From: Nematostella vectensis
Lineage: Eukaryota; Cnidaria; Anthozoa; Actiniaria; Edwardsiidae
Direction of reading: 5' to 3'
Assembly (NCBI RefSeq): GCF_932526225.1
Contig: NC_064036.1
Coordinates: 12,269,181-12,333,180, forward strand
Length of the DNA stretch: 64,000 nucleotides
Below are positions 26,801 to 36,356 of the stretch, piece by piece (position 1 is the stretch's first letter; every line of letters begins with the position of its first letter). A model generated the notes under the pieces. That model ran no database searches and had not been told where the DNA came from. It saw nothing but the letters and a program-made list of their open reading frames with translations. A program made the translations under genes and the position numbers.

Positions 26801-28125
26801 GATCAACCTTATCACCAGTGCCTCTTTTCTTGTTATCATCGCAGAGTCCTACGTACAGTCTAGCCCCGCCTCACTACGATGGCGTGCAGTGCATCACTAT
26901 TCGTGGCACATCTCTCTACAGCGGTTCACGGGATAACAGTATCAAGAAATGGGACTACGAAACTCACCAGCTGCAGCAGGTCAGCGGACTTTGCACACTG
27001 CGTCAGGCGCCGGCCATTTGTTATTCCCTGCCCCCTTTTCTGTATCCATTTTCCGTGCTGAGATTACAGGCACTCTATGCCTCAAAGGATTCGACTGAAT
27101 TATGAAGACAAGGCCCTCTAGGTAAAGGAGGGGTGTGCACTCTATACTACTGACTGACTCGATGGTTTATATGCTTGCAGCACGTAACAGGGGCCCATAA
27201 GGACTGGGTGTGTGCAATAGACCATCTCCCCAAGAGGGAGGTACTGCTCAGTGGATGCCGCGGCGGGTACCTCAAGCTGTGGACAGTAGACACGTGTCAA
27301 CCCATCTGTGAGTCATCAGCTCATCGTGCTTCATTTATTTTCTGCCACCAAAGCTCAAACCCCAGGGGCGGATCTAGCTTTTCGCAAAAGGGGGGCTTGG
27401 CTCAGTGACAAAGGGGGAAGGGGGTATGTTTTTGTTACATATGGCTTTCTGGCAGCCCAAAGGAGGGCGTCCCCCTAGATCCGCTTCTGAAATCAGTGTT
27501 GTGTGCTCCGAAACTGCGCGACTTTGGTCAAAATATTCATTAAGTTTTAACTAGAGTTATATGCCTCCTTCTCTTCTACTGTTTGGTTTCTTGGAGTCCT
27601 TCTGTAAGTCGACATATAGCTCGCGATTAAGCACCCTTGAACAGGATAACACCACCCGAACTCGTCCCTCCCTAGGGAAAATCCGAGCACTTTATGTCAG
27701 CCTTCCCGCTGACTTGTTATCGTCTTTCAGGTGAAATACGCGCTCATCGTCATCCTATCAACGCAATCGCCACAAACTCGTCCTGCGTTTTCACTGCATC
27801 AAAGTAAGTTAGAAGCAAAACGTCCCGTCAGTAGAATTTTATGTGAACTATCCCTTCCCGGTTAATTATATTGGAGATTATTTGCTTAATGTATTGGAGG
27901 ATATTAGAGGGAGACTTTCCAATAATCGGGTGGTGTTAGGTAGCTTAGTCATCCATCTTTTTTCTCAAATTATCCTTCCCACAAACCGGGAAAACAGACA
28001 CGTTGCTTAGCATGATGCTAAGTGTACTATCTTAACCTTGCAGTGATCGCTTAGTGAGGCTATGGCGTGCGACTGGAACTCTGGATGACCAACTCCAGGA
28101 AATTCGACGAGCCATCCAAGTCTGA
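5609..28125 (+). CDS. KIF21: Kinesin-like protein KIF21 (kinesin-4 family), complete spliced gene
   Basis: KIF21 is a plus-end-directed microtubule motor that also restrains microtubule growth, using an N-terminal motor, a long coiled coil and a C-terminal WD40 propeller. Coding exons: 5609-5655, 5813-5992, 6333-6375, 8459-8641, 9069-9113, 9396-9491, 9626-9748, 10648-10806, 11632-11850, 12099-12268, 12384-12484, 12949-13012, 13319-14645, 18021-18119, 18700-18823, 19216-19544, 19951-20190, 20647-20931, 21074-21313, 22728-22832, 23301-23618, 24106-24677, 24964-25097, 25337-25473, 25681-25862, 26211-26325, 26469-26504, 26845-26979, 27181-27307, 27731-27803, 28044-28125. They sum to 6,090 nt, a multiple of three, with GT-AG borders and compatible phases throughout. 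The start is the ATG of [16 protein letters not shown], which aligns with vertebrate KIF21 VRVAVRIRPQ. Human KIF21A is about 1,670 aa; the extra length here is mainly exon 13. It is an invertebrate ortholog of the KIF21A/B pair, so I give no A/B letter. Confidence 0.95.
8612..8830 (+). repeat. Tandem copies of the KIF21 exon 4 3' end plus its splice donor
   Basis: The exon 4 end gattttaaagtcactgtaca (8612) through tttatggag and its donor gtatttaaa recurs at 8680 and 8746, with a partial fourth start at 8812 (steps 68, 66, 66). Copy 2 keeps the donor (atggag/gtattt). Copy 3 has exonic sequence identical to the original but its donor is lost (atggag/atatt). The flanking intron part (..ctttgttgataata) is also repeated. 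Confidence 0.92.
10070..10380. repeat. (AAT)n microsatellite and degenerate ATC-rich repeats in KIF21 intron 7
   Basis: From about 10291 to 10379 the sequence is an almost pure AAT/TAA run of nearly 30 units. Before it, 10070-10260 holds diverged copies of ..atcaccatggcaa.. and cagcat/catcat motifs. The apparent Asn-only and Ile-only frames are translation artefacts of the microsatellite. Confidence 0.95.
11005..11573. mobile_element. MITE-like element with inverted termini in KIF21 intron 8, about 560 bp
   Basis: The left end cagggcttctggaattac (from 11011) is matched by gtaattccagaagccctg at the right end, a perfect 18-bp inverted repeat. Both ends are flanked by acatgt, a possible 6-bp target duplication. 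Subterminal copies of cgtaattt recur inside. The CAGGG terminus is hAT-like but the class is uncertain. No transposase frame is present. Confidence 0.75.
12099..13012 (+). CDS. KIF21: KIF21 neck and first coiled coil, exons 10-12
   Basis: Exons 12099-12268, 12384-12484 and 12949-13012 encode [18 protein letters not shown] and a heptad-rich stretch ([19 protein letters not shown]..., YLREIEELR). They match the segment directly after the motor in vertebrate KIF21 (MVNQDRASQQINALRSEI). Phases 2, 1 and 2 link the exons without a break. The region should dimerise the motor. Confidence 0.9.
13319..14645 (+). CDS. KIF21: KIF21 exon 13: giant 1,327-nt exon encoding a disordered, lineage-specific expansion
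   Basis: The exon opens with [20 protein letters not shown], aligning with vertebrate KIF21 (..KLLESEA), then departs into about 420 residues rich in Ser, Arg, Lys and Pro (residues about 478-919). It ends FFKPIFE before gtaagg. The matching stretch in human KIF21A is, from memory, only about 100 residues. Notable are RSLDSF, a small Cys cluster [15 protein letters not shown] (C-x2-C-x10-C), repeated Ser-Asp acidic patches around [20 protein letters not shown], and few hydrophobic residues. It looks like a regulatory, phosphorylatable linker. The reading frame is open for 449 codons, strongly supporting real coding sequence. No known domain recognised. Confidence 0.9.
14646..18020. other. KIF21 intron 13, 3.4 kb
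   Basis: AT-rich sequence with no supported gene, RNA or element. The only landmark is a short poly-C tract at about 17559-17570. The frame at 15429-15770 is Phe/Ser-rich, pyrimidine-driven and not convincing as coding. Confidence 0.7.
18021..18823 (+). CDS. KIF21: KIF21 acidic linker, exons 14-15
   Basis: Exon 14 (18021-18119) encodes [16 protein letters not shown] and continues acidic to AVEE. Exon 15 (18700-18823) encodes a run of Asp and Glu ([16 protein letters not shown]) ending EKEDED. Vertebrate KIF21A/B have a similar Asp/Glu-rich tract just before ..ITCEIAIKQKLIDELE. The acceptor of exon 15 (gttgttaag) is weak, without a long pyrimidine tract. The acidic tract is coded by GAT/GAG repeats, so its length may vary between alleles. 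Confidence 0.85.
19216..22832 (+). CDS. KIF21: KIF21 central coiled coil and regulatory region, exons 16-20
   Basis: Exon 16 encodes [14 protein letters not shown] and [20 protein letters not shown]; exon 17 encodes [16 protein letters not shown] then REIAQLKK and ends ILRRKQEEV; exons 18-20 continue through [35 protein letters not shown] and [19 protein letters not shown]. All match the vertebrate KIF21 order. The ILRRKQEEV segment corresponds to the human KIF21A autoinhibitory coiled coil in which eye-movement disorder (CFEOM1) mutations cluster (established knowledge), and its LRRK core is retained. This suggests conserved autoinhibition of the motor. Confidence 0.93.
21457..22575. mobile_element. 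Non-autonomous DNA element with about 42-bp terminal inverted repeats, KIF21 intron 19
   Basis: The left segment ggttctaccaagagaccatg..ataagagaacgaatccccgt (21457-21499) is the near-perfect reverse complement of the right segment acgggggattcgttctctta..catggtctcttggttctac (22534-22575). A short hairpin (gaatccccctaatacggggg) lies next to the right terminus. The interior holds no convincing transposase. Total length is about 1.1 kb. Confidence 0.75.
22860..23290. repeat. CAT-rich minisatellite in KIF21 intron 20
   Basis: The unit ..atcacgtttatatcagctcg followed by tcatcatcat recurs several times, embedded in generic ATC/CAT repeats. It starts soon after the exon 20 donor (gtgactcag/gtaaaa) but does not contain exon sequence. 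Confidence 0.9.
23301..24677 (+). CDS. KIF21: KIF21 linker before the WD40 domain, exons 21-22
   Basis: Exon 21 (106 codons) starts [15 protein letters not shown] and carries a short coiled coil, then Ser/Thr-rich sequence ending GKPK. Exon 22 (572 nt) begins [17 protein letters not shown], matching the KNKARRRTTTQ motif of KIF21A, and runs through low-complexity Ser/Pro/Asn sequence to [17 protein letters not shown], which aligns with VFNRLTVSQG. It is mostly disordered and a likely partner-binding and phosphorylation region. Confidence 0.88.
24964..28125 (+). CDS. KIF21: KIF21 C-terminal WD40 propeller, exons 23-31
   Basis: Residues about 1691-2029 form seven WD repeats: [45 protein letters not shown], ..[85 protein letters not shown], and [19 protein letters not shown]. 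Each aligns in order with vertebrate KIF21. Exon 27 is a 36-nt microexon. The stop is TGA at 28123. A second possible acceptor near 24875 (cttcccccag) could extend exon 23 upstream; I chose 24964 because it restores frame and the DV-G-R junction. Confidence 0.93.
25831..26080 (+). repeat. Tandem degenerate copies of the KIF21 exon 25 3' end plus donor
   Basis: The exon end ggcaacagtgtccggatatg..gacctcaaaac/gtgcgtatgatagata recurs in whole or part at least five more times: ..gaactaaaaac/gtacgtaag, ..cagtgttcggatatgggg..caaaac/gtacgtttgatagata, ..cgcaaaac/ttacgtatgatagata, ..gtgcagatatgggacctt..aaaac/gttggtaagatagat, and ..ggcaacagtgtttagatata. Most copies keep a GT at the donor position. Spacing is irregular, implying old or partial duplications. 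Confidence 0.88.
27363..27489. mobile_element. Short hAT-like MITE remnant in KIF21 intron 29
   Basis: The ends caggggcggatctag and ctagatccgcttctg are inverted (two mismatches over 15 bp) and enclose 127 bp of G-rich sequence. CAGNGGCGGATC-type termini are typical of hAT MITEs. The neighbouring 8-mers (tcaaaccc, aaatcagt) do not form a clear target duplication. A related right end is at about 31722-31736 (ctagatccgccactg). Confidence 0.6.
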
Positions 28126-28362
28126 AGTAGCGACCAACAAGGTCACTTTTTTTCAATTGTATGGGCCAAAAAGCGCCCTATTTTCCTAGATTTGTTTCTA
28201 AATTATAATTCCTGTATCGTTGTTATACATTGTTTCTAGTTTTGATAAAAGCAATGATATATATGGCAATTTGTTCTGCCAAGGATTTGTAATTGCTTTT
28301 GTATTTTTGGATCTACTTTCTAACGTGTGAATATCGCGAGTTCATTGAGCGTTATATAAAAC

Positions 28363-28368
28363 AATAAA
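28363..28368 (+). terminator. KIF21 poly(A) signal AATAAA
   Basis: AATAAA lies about 240 bp downstream of the KIF21 stop codon in AT-rich sequence (aaaacaataaaatac). It is the first canonical signal after the stop and the likely cleavage signal. Confidence 0.6.
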
Positions 28369-29230
28369 ATACATTAATAATAATTCATTATTCATAATAA
28401 AAGATTTATACAGATAATATTTTCTCACGTGAGGTACGCAATTGCAATGAAATAAATTTGAATTAAAAAAATATAACTATATAAGTATTAGCAAACTACA
28501 AGAATACGATACAAAATTCCATTAGCACCAATTTTGTACAGAATGTTTATAAAATACAAGCACTAATAAACACTACTATTTGCCCTGAACGTGTGTTGTC
28601 ATCTCTGCCTCTCCCTCCATACCTCCCTCCCCCGCCCCCTAAAAAGAATTTTATATGCTGTTATAATGATTTTGTTTGACGATGCTTAATGATGGCTAGA
28701 ATTATTTCAATATTATCGACTTGTAAGACAATCAAAACTCTTTTTATAGCAACCTTTCTGACATCATCAATGTTTTTCTACCCAATACAAACTGTTTATA
28801 CTAAAAGAAACCGAAAAGCCAATAAAGTGCCATAGATTATCATTGATACTTTTATGCCGTTTTCCTAAGTCTCCCTTTAATGACAATGTATAATGATTTA
28901 CACCATTTTGTCATGGATTGGCTTTTCACCTCCAAAATAATTTATTGCTTCAATTAGGCAAACCCAAAGTCATACATTATCGGCGCCTTATCTATCTCCC
29001 TACCAGATTGTTTTTTCCACAAAACCTTTTGTATGTTTTAGCATAGTTCAATGAAAAAAAATATATAAAGCACCGCTATAGTATTATCCTAAGCAGAAGG
29101 TATAATTTTTTGGCACCCCATTTATTTGCTAAGATAATATGTTTTGCGAGAGAATTTGCGTTGACCGCAAAACGTGAGATTGAGTTCACGTGGGTTGACA
29201 CGGCATTTTGACTGGAAGGCCATCGAAGCA

Positions 29231-29467
29231 ACATACACCTATTTCACAAAAGGTTGTCAGTGTAAATGGCTTATGGGTACTAATTATTCGTAAAATTAAA
29301 GGTGTTAATAAAAGTCCAGCAATGTCAGAGCCAAGCATTGGTAACCTTTAATGGATAATTGTTTTGATTTATCCATATCTTTGGAGAAACATGGTCACTT
29401 TCGGTCGCAGAACTGCCATTTGCCAATCGCCATTTGCACTTACAACCTTTATGAAATAGGTGTATGT
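29231..29467. mobile_element. MITE-like inverted repeat element, about 237 bp
   Basis: The left arm acatacacctatttcacaaa..aggttgtcagtgtaaatggc (29231-29270) is matched in reverse complement by gccatttgcacttacaacct..ttatgaaataggtgtatgt (29429-29467), with few mismatches over 39 bp. The interior is non-coding. Confidence 0.7.
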
Positions 29468-30139
29468 ACTAGGTATATAATGAATAAGTCAATAAGGCCT
29501 TTTTATTAATGTTTGCTTTTTCTTCATGCGTCAAACACCCGTAGGTTTTTTTGGGGGGGATATAATAGAAAATCTGGCGTAGAATACGAATATCGAGGTA
29601 TTTTTGTCTGTTTCGGCCTAAAAGTTGACATTTTGGCAATTGCAATTTTACTTCCGGTTGAATATACGGCGGAAGTAAATTTGCCCTATAGGTTTAACAT
29701 AGCCTGCTGGTTGGCTCTCTAGTGGGTTAATTTGGAAATTCCAACACTAATTTGGTGGTTTTTACGCTTAAAGGGGCAGTATGACGAGGTACTTAAAATA
29801 CGTCCTCTCGCGCGAAAATGTAAAGATTAAGCGTTCAACTATCAGGTTCCAAACGCTCCAAGTAAAATATCGAGTTGAAGTATGTTTTGTTTAAACCTGA
29901 AATACAGCAATTTTTGGCCGCCATTATTCAGTTGGAATTGAACGCTGTGATGTCATGGGATGGAATGCCTCGCTCTGAGGCGCAAAAACATCACAGCACG
30001 CACAGAGAGTGGGGTGAGGATTTAGCCAGAGAATTCAGCACTATACGATTTTACTCAATGAACGACCTTCTTACATTGCTGGATCCTCGAGCATTTGTTT
30101 CTCGTAAACAGATCAGAATTTGTTTTCCAGGATTCGCGA

Positions 30140-32040
30140 CTGTTACCCCACAAGTAGCCCAAGCTCTGTGAACCGACCGGCTCACAGAGCTTTTTGTTTT
30201 CGCCCCCTTTTGTGCGAAAACAAAAAGCGTTTAAACATAAAAAGATAAATCGTTGCAAATTGTTATAGCCTAATTGGGTGTATCGCGATGCTATTCACTG
30301 GACGAAAACCAGACAAATGTTCGTGACAGAAAGTCAGAGGCCACTACACTAGGCGAAACAGGGCATGCATTTTGAATGTTCTGACTGGCGGAACAGAAAA
30401 GCACTTTTAAACAACATTTTTTAACGGGGGGAGGGGGGTGAATAGGGGTATGTAAATCCGCCGATCCGCAACATTTTCGGGGCAAATCCGTGGATCCGCA
30501 GATATTTTTAGATCCGCATTGTTTGACAGATAAACAATAGCATCGATTCACATTCATTTAAAATCCGAAATTCGACCGTCAAAGCAGTCAAAATCCAAAA
30601 TCCGTGCCCAAATTGTAAACAGATCCGTGATCCGCCGTATTTCCAAAATCCGTCAATCCGCTGAAATAATCATCAAAATCCGTAATCCGCGAGCATTTCG
30701 GGGCTGAATCCCCCGATCCGCGAACCTATTCCCCCCCCCCCCCCCCCCCCCCTTTAACCCTAAAAGATAGCACATTGGGTTTGGTCGAGGCAATTTCTAA
30801 TCCTAAGCTCTAAAATCACTGTGAAACCGGTGAGACCCCCTAATGGATAGCAAAAGTGTAAGAATTTTATAGCAGCTGGTTAAATTGAATGCTCTAATGA
30901 TAGGGCGATCACCCTATGTCTACTTTTATGGAGAGCCCTCCCCTTACCACTTGCGAGACGGAGCGCAACCGGAGAATTCATGCTAACACATAGTAGAGTG
31001 GATTAGCAAACTGAAGCTGCGAGGAACTTATCAACATGCCCCACTGGAAAAAGCTTTAGCAACAGCGATATAAGAATCCTTGGCAAAAAATGAGATTTTT
31101 ACCAACTGCCGCGGGAATAGGCATATGAGTTCATAAATGAGCTCGAAGGAGGTTATGGGAATAGCTAAGTCAGCACCAGACGCCGATTATCAAGGATGTT
31201 ACCTTCATTCACTGAATATAGTCGTTTGCCACGCCTGCAATATAGCACGCAATATGTTGGGTTCTTACCATGAGCTTGTCAAGTTTTTTTGACAATTCGC
31301 CGGCAGAATTCCTTTAAAATTGTATTATGATTGATGCACTTGCACCCGAAAATAGAAAGCGTAAATTGGAAGATTTTTTGCAAAATTTGCTGGGTTGCAC
31401 GATAGGATACGTAATAGTGTCGATCGACAGAATGGAGGTCTGTAGGCGTTTTGCAGCAGCGCAACCATGGCGGATGGCGTTATCTTCTTTTCTAAATTTT
31501 CCTCCGGTAAAGTACGTAATAAGGAGAGCTGGTATGCTTTTGGTTCTCTACTAATTCAAAACTTCAATAAGTAACGTGATTTTCACAAACAGGGAAAATA
31601 AATGTATTCTCGAAATTTTGTAGAAGACTTTGTATTATATATATTCCTTGATCTGAAAAAGAATCGAGACAGCCTGTCAAAAATTCCCCCCCCCCCCCCC
31701 CCCACCTTTCTAAATCCTAGATCCGCCACTGGAACATATGCCATGGTGGTGTTACTCTAATGCTAGTATTGTTACATAAAAATGTAATAAATTCATCCCA
31801 ACGTGGTGTAGTAGCACTTGTAGTACTAATTTCCTGATAGAGTGAATTCTACATTTCACCGAACATCGCTAAAACGGCCCAAGTGGAAATAATAGACGGC
31901 TACAAGTACTACATCACGTTGGATTGAATTAATTATATTTTTATGGAATACTACCATAATAAGTAACAACTCCTCCATATGTAAACGTCAATTAGCCGGT
32001 CGGTTCAAATTACTCATTGATAGAGCTTGGGCTACCCGTG
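30140..32040. mobile_element. Possible 1.9-kb non-autonomous element bounded by inverted repeats
   Basis: At 30143-30183 the sequence reads gttaccccacaagtagccca then agctctgtgaaccgaccggc. At about 31993-32045 its reverse complement occurs with a 14-bp insertion (gccggtcggttca..agagcttgggctacccgtgg). The pairing suggests element ends. The region between contains another MITE and poly-C tracts, so it may be a nest rather than one element. Confidence 0.4.
31745..31975. mobile_element. MITE-like palindromic element, about 230 bp
   Basis: attcatcccaacgtggtgta..gtagcacttgtag (from about 31790) faces ctacaagtactacatcacgt..tggattgaatt (ending about 31930), and weaker complementarity continues outwards to about 31745 and 31975 (gttacataaaaatgtaat with attatatttttatggaat). 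No coding capacity. Confidence 0.6.
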
Positions 32041-35000
32041 GTTACCAAAGCTGTTTTCAAAGAAGGCCGAGCACGTTTCCCACGCTTTTCTCGACCCCCG
32101 GGTAAGCTTTTGGCTTTTGGCTACTCGCGAAAAAAAAATATATATACCCGGGTTGGCTAGAAACGTGGTGTGTTTACATTACATGAGAAAATTAGCGAAC
32201 GAGGCAGATTTTCTACCCGGTGCAACCACAGGTAGCCCAGGTAATAGTTTTGAAGCTTGTTAGTTGCTTTGAAACGGCTGTTCGTATGAGAGGTAAAACG
32301 AGTGCATTGAAGTAGCGTTTGTTTGTTAAATGTTGCCAATAAAATCGCCTTAAAACTTAGAACATGTCTTGTTGTTGTCAAATGTTTGTTTGATAACGAT
32401 TTGGGGGTGGTTTTCTTCGAAATGGGCGAAATATACAGCTTCACTCACCCTACTAAGGAAAGAAACAAGGTTGGAGGCGCCATTTTCGGTAGCACTCAAA
32501 TACCGTCGAAATTCTTGAGGAAAATACAACAAACGAAACATTTTTATCGCTCGGAGCGAGACAGGTAGCCCAGAGTTACGTTGTTTCCCCCTCGAAATGC
32601 AAGCCCAAATGGCTTCAAGCTTCACCCAGACCACATCTAAGATTCCCCTCTTATTTACTGCAAAATAAATATTTAACAATTTTCAAACACATCCTCATTT
32701 TTCCTGAATTTTATTTCGGTGCTATCTCTGCTGCGGGGAAACTATTTGTGAGTTTTTCACACTGCAAAAGATAGGACAATCAGCCCCATCTACTTAAATG
32801 GAGCACACCTCTCAAGTCCAACACACACGGCTGAACCGTTTGAAACGTCGAGCTTCTTTTTTTTATTTTGTGCAACAGAAACTTAACGAAGTAAACTTGA
32901 GCTCGGCTAATTTAGTGCGATGTCTGAGCCAAAGCGTACAGTCAAATAGACAATTAGATTCGGCACGGCAGGAACCTGGTGTAGTAGACCGTAACTTTGG
33001 AAATTTATATATTTACCTTTTTAATATATAATTTGTTTGTAAGCGCGTCGTTTGAAAGTGGTACGAGGTAACGCAAATACAGCCAGTTAAGGTGGGAACA
33101 CATACTTTATTCAACGCTAGCAAGACATTAGACATCATTTCGGAGTAAAGTTATCAAATAGCCTGTTTGACAGCTATGTTGTTGTGATGGCTATCACGTG
33201 TATTGTGGTTCCGAAGGCTCTTGGAGCACGTGTAGCAAGGGCAAAGGGTCACGTTTCTCACGTCCAGTCGCTTTGGTAAACACATGCTTGCTAATTCAGA
33301 TTGAGTTTCCCGGCTATACACTTCGTCCAACTGCTCAAGAACGAAATATTTCCAAGACATTCACTCTCGAGTAGGGTCTATTTTTTCAAGAATAGTCAGG
33401 TAAATAAGTATTTTACTAATATGGTTTTAGTAAAGCTGTGGTGGGTTTGTATTATTACTCGGATAACCCCTTCTCATCAGCATGTAACCTAATTTAGTGG
33501 TAGGATAAAAACCGCAGCTTCACATTTTTTCTCTCTAGTTTCTATCCAGTTATAGGTTATAAGTATTAGTGGATATATACTCATAGCCGCGAAGGGCGAT
33601 TGTTTTATTTATCCAGGATTGAATCCAGGAACAATTTGACAAGTGAATAGTCTACATGACTGAAAAATGGCTATCTCGGTTCCTTGTATTCCGGAATGAT
33701 TTTCAGATTTTTGCTTTTCAAGATGTTTTTCCTTGATCATCCTTGCGCTATGTATGGGCTAAGGGACGAAAAATTATAAAATTCCGATGACAATTTCAAA
33801 AAAGTCGCCTCAATTTAAACAAAAATCGCATTTGATATTTCGTTTGCTATTACTCACTTAGTACATGTCATGTTTTTTTCCGTCATGTCTGAATAGTCAA
33901 ATATAGTCTTTGTCATTTACAGTACTTATGTTTTTAGAAACAAAAGTTTTCTTTAAAAGTTCAGCCTCGTTTTCACTAGTGACCTTTTTTTTCTTGTGGA
34001 AAACGAATGGTGAAATAAGTTAACTATTTACTAAGTTAACTATTTCACTTAACTTCTCCTGAAACTAAACTCGGTCGCCATCTTGAAAGGGGAAAAGTTA
34101 TTGTTACCATATACAAGAATTCACTCTTTTCTTATAAGAACTTCAATTTTAAGTTGAATCTGGGCCTTATTGAAGCATTTTAAGGCTGAAAATGTTGTAA
34201 ACGATGTCTTAAATCGTAAAAATATAGTACCCAATTTACAGTAGGAAGAGAATTACACAAATGAACAATAGCAATACTTTAAGGTTGTTATTAGGAACAC
34301 AAATTGATTCTGCATTAATTAAGCATAAGTCTGAGCCTGAATTTTGGTGAAATCTCAAGCCAACGTTTTTTATAAAAAGGTTCTTATAAAAAAAAATAGT
34401 GTAGCCAAGCAATACAAAAATTATTTTGACATCTTGCCCTTATTGCTTGAGTTATCAGGAGCCCTGCTAGAAATAACACATTCACCATAATACAGTTGAG
34501 GGAGGGGACTTGGATAATAAACACTTTCATACCATTCTTTGCCATTCAACCCCCTTCCATTTTTATACAATTTCATAAATTCACTTCATAAAGATATGCT
34601 GCACATAGCCCCTATACTTTAAGATACAAAAATGCCTCTTTCCTCTTTCATTAATGGAAAGAAAGTTGAATTAAAAGTTCATCCAGGGTTATTTATAGAA
34701 CTGAGGTGTTTTGGCTTTATTTTCCACAAACATGTCTATGGAGAATTCTGATTCTGATTGAGGCAGGGGAGTGGGGCGGCATTACTAAAAAGCGGAACCG
34801 CCGGAACCGGCAGAACCAGTATATTTCTCTTAGTTATAAAGGTAGGGATGTCATACTAGGATCACCATTTATTTCCTTTCTAATCTGAACATAAAAAACA
34901 TTCCATTGTGAAATGCTAAGACAACATCACTAAGCGCAGATGTGCTACGTTATTTCACGCATATTTGACATTCTGTCATATGCAATTTGTATCCATTTGA

Positions 35001-35638
35001 TCAGATAATCCATCGGATTAGTAACAAAAAACCCTTGTTTTAGAAGCATGTCTCGTTTAAGTTAACACATGCAAGCGAACTATTTTCTGAGTGCTCTACA
35101 TATAAGAGTGTCCATTTGCAGAGACTGTACAATGTAGTTCCAGGGTGGATACTGTACGCATCTCCCTTTTCAGGTGTGTACCTGCCAGAGGGGAGTAGGA
35201 GTGAGAGAAAATCCCACCTCTCGCTCTCCTCCTTAGGTTACAAATAGTAAAACCACTATTATTTTTTTTTGGAATTATCCATTTTGAAAGTAGATACTGA
35301 CTCTATTATTTCAGGAAAATTTTAAATTGCATTCTTAAAACTTGAAATCTTGTGATCAAATTATCAACATTAGCTCCAAAGCTAATTGAAAAGGATCGGA
35401 AAGTATCAGTTTACCTTTGTTTTAACAAGGACTTACATAAGTTTTTGAAATTGATATGTTGAAAAATATAACCCATGAGTTCAATTACTTCTTTAAGATA
35501 TTCATGTAGGAAGCTGTATTTTTCTATATAAAGAGGTATAGTGCTAGAATATTTTCCACTCTGGTTTTGGTTAGCTGGGGGGAAATATCTCCCTAGTCTG
35601 TATAAATACCTGCACCTAAATGTGTGCTTTTTTCTTAG

Positions 35639-36356
35639 GTACTGTAGCAAGGTTCAGCTGAGCATGATGGCATCCAGTAGTTTTAGTCCCTGTAAAACCA
35701 GCATTTCCCCATCCCTTGCCAATTTAACAGGCCCAGATGGTAGCCAAGCTCATAGTGTATTCAACCATACACTACTATCACCAAGGCAAGTTACCCTTAA
35801 CCTAGCCATGGGGCCTTCCAAGGCAAGCCTTGGACTTGTTGGAGGTCGGTCTAGTCAAGACAGCCGTTTAATTGGTGTCCTTCCTGGGCTACCAGAAGAG
35901 CCACCAGCCATCAAGAATTGCAATAAAGGCTTTGTAAATAATGCTTTGTTTCAAGATGACGAATTAGAATTTGATGACAACAGTTTATTGGAGGCTGAAC
36001 CATCCCAGGGATACGTACAAGGCAGCACAGATGAAAGTGATCCTAGTGGGTATAGTGGCGGATCAGACATGGATGACTTAGATGTTGGTCATTTCATTAA
36101 CTACTATTTGGTGGAGGAAGAGCAATGCAAGCCCCAAACACAAAAGGACACAGATTTTTATAAGCCAAAATCTCCTCAGAAAGATTCAGATATGTTTGCA
36201 TTTTTTCAAAAGCAAACTGAGGTTCTCGAACAGAACAACAATGCCTTGCAAAAACAAATTGATGCCCTTCGGGAACAGACCGCCTTCCAAACAAAGGTTC
36301 TGAAGAAGTTGTTGATGAAGAAAACAAGGAAGCGGTTAAAGAAAGATACTGAATAG
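35639..36356 (+). CDS. Unrecognised coiled-coil protein, terminal exon (likely CDS 35664-36356, 230 aa)
   Basis: A good acceptor (gtgctttttttcttag) precedes 35639, and the frame stays open to TAG at 36354. The likely start is the double ATG at 35664/35667 (MMASSSFSPCKTSISPSLAN), though an upstream coding exon could splice into the same frame. The protein is Ser/Pro-rich at first (LLSPRQVTLNLAMGPS, LIGVLPGLPEEPPAIKN), then acidic (QDDELEFDDNSLLEAEPS; SDESDPSGYSGGSDMDDLD without the first S), then a predicted coiled coil around residues 180-215 (FFQKQTEVLEQNNNALQKQI) and a very basic tail (LMKKTRKRLKKDTE) that could act as a nuclear signal. I do not recognise the family. Codon use and composition look coding. 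Confidence 0.6.

Larger units (their letters stand above)
28369..35638. other. Intergenic region with MITE-like repeats, no supported gene
   Basis: No convincing exons on either strand. Contents I can support: inverted-repeat elements at 29231-29467, 30140-32040 and 31745-31975 (listed separately); a hairpin at about 30160-30230 (ctctgtgaaccgaccggctc and gttttcgcccccttttgtgc); a stretch of degenerate atccgc/aaatccg motifs at 30440-30730; and poly-C tracts at 30731-30752 and 31686-31703. Its right end may contain promoter or non-coding 5' exons of the 35.6-kb gene. Confidence 0.6.

Noticed and set aside
29875-30171. 98-aa plus-strand frame
   Set aside because: Lies in repeat-rich intergenic DNA beside an inverted-repeat terminus; no family features.
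33154-33360. 68-aa minus-strand frame with CPCYTC
   Set aside because: Protein-like composition but no splice partner or recognisable domain; kept only as a note.
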